Source of the DNA: an uncultured Clostridia bacterium
GTDB taxonomy: Bacteria > Bacillota > Clostridia > UBA1381
DNA: 5,605 bases
Assembly (NCBI GenBank): GCA_944391635.1
Contig: CALXUL010000227.1
Coordinates: 1-5,605, forward strand
Direction of reading: 5' to 3'
Both the position numbers and the translations under genes were made by a program. Shown here piece after piece: positions 3,696 through 5,605 of this stretch (the stretch's first letter is position 1; every line of letters begins with the position of its first letter). The notes under the pieces were generated by a model. The model searched no databases, had not been told where the DNA came from, and saw nothing but the letters and a program-made list of their open reading frames with translations.

Positions 3696-5605
3696 CTACC
3701 TTAAGGATATTGTTGTTCCTATATGTTCGGGGGAAATAAAGCTTGTTATTAGATTGTAACGCACACCTCCATTTAGTATTCGGACCTCATTTACACCGTT
3801 TTCTATACATTCCACGCACGCTTTAATCTTTGGAAGCATGCCGCCTTCTATAAGTCCGTTTTCAATAAAATCACGCGCTTTTTGCACATTAACACTATCG
3901 ATAAGCGTCTTGTCATTATTTACATCAAGCAGAACTCCGTCAACATCTGTAACAAAAACCAGTGTATCCGCACCAAGCGCCTGTGCCACAGCCAGAGCCG
4001 CTTCGTCAGCATTTACATTTAATGTCCTGCCCGAATTGTCGGCTGATACCGGAGATACCACCGGCAAAAAGCCTCCTGATAACAACAGATTCAAAAGTTC
4101 CGCATCAACGCTTTCAACCTTTCCTACATACCCAAGTTCGCTGCGTCTTGAGCATTTTATCATATTCGAGTCTTTGCCTGAAATACCTACCGCTGCTATT
4201 CCCTCAAGAACAAGGCTTTCAACAATCAATTTATTAACCTTACCAGATAATACCATTTCAGCTGTTTCTGCCGTGTCCTCGTCAGTAATCCTGTATCCGT
4301 TTTTAAATACTGTTTTAATACCAAGTCTTTGGCACAGTGCCGATATATTTTTCCCGCCGCCATGAACTATCACTACCTTTGCGCCGGCAGAATTGAGCAT
4401 AGATATATCGTCAAATACACCCTTAAACAGTTCTTCATTTTCCATTACGCTTCCGCCAAGCTTTATTACTATTTTTTTATTATAAAGTTTTTTTAGGGCA
4501 GGCAGCAATTCGCGAAAACCCCTTATCTTCTCTTTACAGTCAAGATTGTGAGATATGTCATATTCTTTAAGAAATCTTTTTGTATACTCCACATCGGACG
4601 GGCAGGGTATATATTGTGTTCCGCGTTTTTGGCGTGTTTCATTGCCCTTTCCTGTAATCAGCACCAATGACGGTGTTTCTTCCGAACAAATAGCCTTTTT
4701 AATTGCCAAGCCGCGGTCAGGTTCAATCTCATAGTCACAACCCTCTGCTTTTACAAACTCTGCAATCTCAGCACAAATTTTTTCAACCGGCTCCTCACCA
4801 GCGTCCTCTTCGGTAATAAATACCTTGTCGGAAAATCTCCCTGAAATCTCACCAAGGTCTTTTCTCCTGTTCTGGGCTTTATTCCCAGGGCAGCCAAACA
4901 CAGTATATATCTTTCTTGCAGGAAACTCTTTTCTAACCGAATCAAATAAATTCTCAAAACTCATCTTATTATGAGCATAGTCAACTATCACCACAACCTC
5001 TGAATCAGCATTCTGGTAAACTTCCATACGTCCGTCAGAACGAGCTTTCATAAGTCCTACATAAATATTCTTCTGCGGTATGCCTATCACTGTTGAAATA
5101 GCAATAGCCGCAAGGGCATTCTGAACATTAAAAAGCCCCGGTATAGTAAGCGTAAATTCACCCTCAAAACAAGGTGTGCGAACATCAAAAACGGTATCGC
5201 TACCGGATTTGCGTATATTATATCCGTAGACATCTGCCGTTTTATCTATGCTTGAAAATGTTATAATTTTTTCTGCCGCTTTTGCCGCTTCTAAGACCTC
5301 ATCGCTTCTTTCACCATCCAAACACACACACGCGGTTTTGGATTGTGCAAACAATTTCAGCTTTGATTTAAAATAATCTTCAAAATCCGGATGTTCAACC
5401 GCACTTATATGGTCATAACCAATATTAAGATAACATCCAATATCAAACTCAACTCCCGCAACTCTTCCATACTTGAGTGCCTGGCTTGAAACTTCCATCG
5501 TCATATACTGTATTCCGGATTTTACGGCATTTGAAAAATGCTTATGAAGTTCAAGCGGCTCCGGAGTTGTCAGGTGCGACTCAAAGTTTTCAACGCCGTC
5601 ATAAG
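3696..5605 (-). CDS. MurE-like Mur ligase fused to N-acetylglutamate kinase (partial, runs off right edge)
   Basis: One open frame gives 635 visible residues; the N-terminus, including the ATP P-loop, is outside the window. Numbering starts at the first full codon (5603). The Mur part (1 to about 350) has TTPEP (12-16), MEVSSQAL (36-43), DYFKSKLKLF with K81 at the usual carbamylated-lysine position, GLFNVQNALAA (156-166), DYAHN (208-212), FGCPGNK (236-242), PDRGLAI (295-301) and ITGKGNE (316-322). MurE adds the third stem-peptide residue to UDP-MurNAc-L-Ala-D-Glu. The DNPR motif that selects that residue is replaced by TEEDAGEEP (264-272). From about 358 a complete ArgB follows: KLGGS (381-385), HGGGK (414-418), NGYRITD (435-441), GISGKD (473-478), NVNADEAA (529-536), TDVDGV (552-557) and GGMLPKIKA (587-595). 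ArgB phosphorylates N-acetylglutamate in arginine and ornithine synthesis. The ATG at 5504 lies inside the Mur domain and is not the start. The join has no stop and almost no linker. Confidence 0.93.
   Translation of the reverse strand, partial: YDGVENFESHLTTPEPLELHKHFSNAVKSGIQYMTMEVSSQALKYGRVAGVEFDIGCYLNIGYDHISAVEHPDFEDYFKSKLKLFAQSKTACVCLDGERSDEVLEAAKAAEKIITFSSIDKTADVYGYNIRKSGSDTVFDVRTPCFEGEFTLTIPGLFNVQNALAAIAISTVIGIPQKNIYVGLMKARSDGRMEVYQNADSEVVVIVDYAHNKMSFENLFDSVRKEFPARKIYTVFGCPGNKAQNRRKDLGEISGRFSDKVFITEEDAGEEPVEKICAEIAEFVKAEGCDYEIEPDRGLAIKKAICSEETPSLVLITGKGNETRQKRGTQYIPCPSDVEYTKRFLKEYDISHNLDCKEKIRGFRELLPALKKLYNKKIVIKLGGSVMENEELFKGVFDDISMLNSAGAKVVIVHGGGKNISALCQRLGIKTVFKNGYRITDEDTAETAEMVLSGKVNKLIVESLVLEGIAAVGISGKDSNMIKCSRRSELGYVGKVESVDAELLNLLLSGGFLPVVSPVSADNSGRTLNVNADEAALAVAQALGADTLVFVTDVDGVLLDVNNDKTLIDSVNVQKARDFIENGLIEGGMLPKIKACVECIENGVNEVRILNGGVRYNLITSFISPEHIGTTISLR

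Noticed and set aside
3838..4365. Plus-strand open frame of 175 codons opposite argB
   Set aside because: It is antisense to conserved kinase motifs. Its Ser/Thr/Pro-rich composition is a shadow of the coding strand.
5502..5504. ATG at 5504 as the start of the Mur ligase gene
   Set aside because: It would begin inside the conserved MEVSSQAL segment. The frame continues upstream to the edge with further MurE sequence (TTPEP), so the gene is simply cut by the window.

Overview
The window looks like part of a low-GC Gram-positive (Clostridia-type) chromosome. Evidence for this is the AT-rich base composition, strong AGGAGG-type ribosome binding sites, a CarD-family regulator directly upstream of ispD-ispF, and a Mur ligase that appears closest to the divergent MurE-like forms of Firmicutes. 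That taxonomic placement comes from recognition by eye, not from a search. Every confidently called gene lies on the minus strand, so transcription runs from right to left.

Right part (5605 to 3696): a large open frame enters from the right edge. It encodes the middle and C-terminal domains of a MurE-like Mur ligase, fused without a stop to a complete N-acetylglutamate kinase (ArgB). Centre (3600 to 1270): an extended -10 sigma-A promoter drives a compact operon, carD, ispD, ispF and an HD-domain phosphohydrolase. A hairpin-forming inverted repeat lies between carD and ispD, a 1-base overlap joins ispD to ispF, and a 4-base ATGA overlap joins ispF to the HD gene. The operon ends in an intrinsic terminator. 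IspD and IspF catalyse two steps of the MEP route to isoprenoids, which include the undecaprenyl carrier needed for peptidoglycan. The neighbouring Mur ligase belongs to the same cell-wall theme.

Left part (1270 to 1): a gene-poor, partly extremely AT-rich intergenic stretch contains a second strong intrinsic terminator, a candidate small transcript and some coding-like fragments. It is followed by the first 235 codons of a Cas3 protein, whose HD nuclease domain is complete in all metal-ligand positions and which runs off the left edge. This is probably the first gene of a type I (likely I-E) CRISPR-Cas operon. The window therefore spans a junction between a housekeeping operon and a defence island. 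No CRISPR repeat array, tRNA, rRNA or insertion sequence is visible.

The most unusual item is the MurE-ArgB fusion, together with the loss of the canonical DNPR amino-acid-selecting motif in its Mur part.
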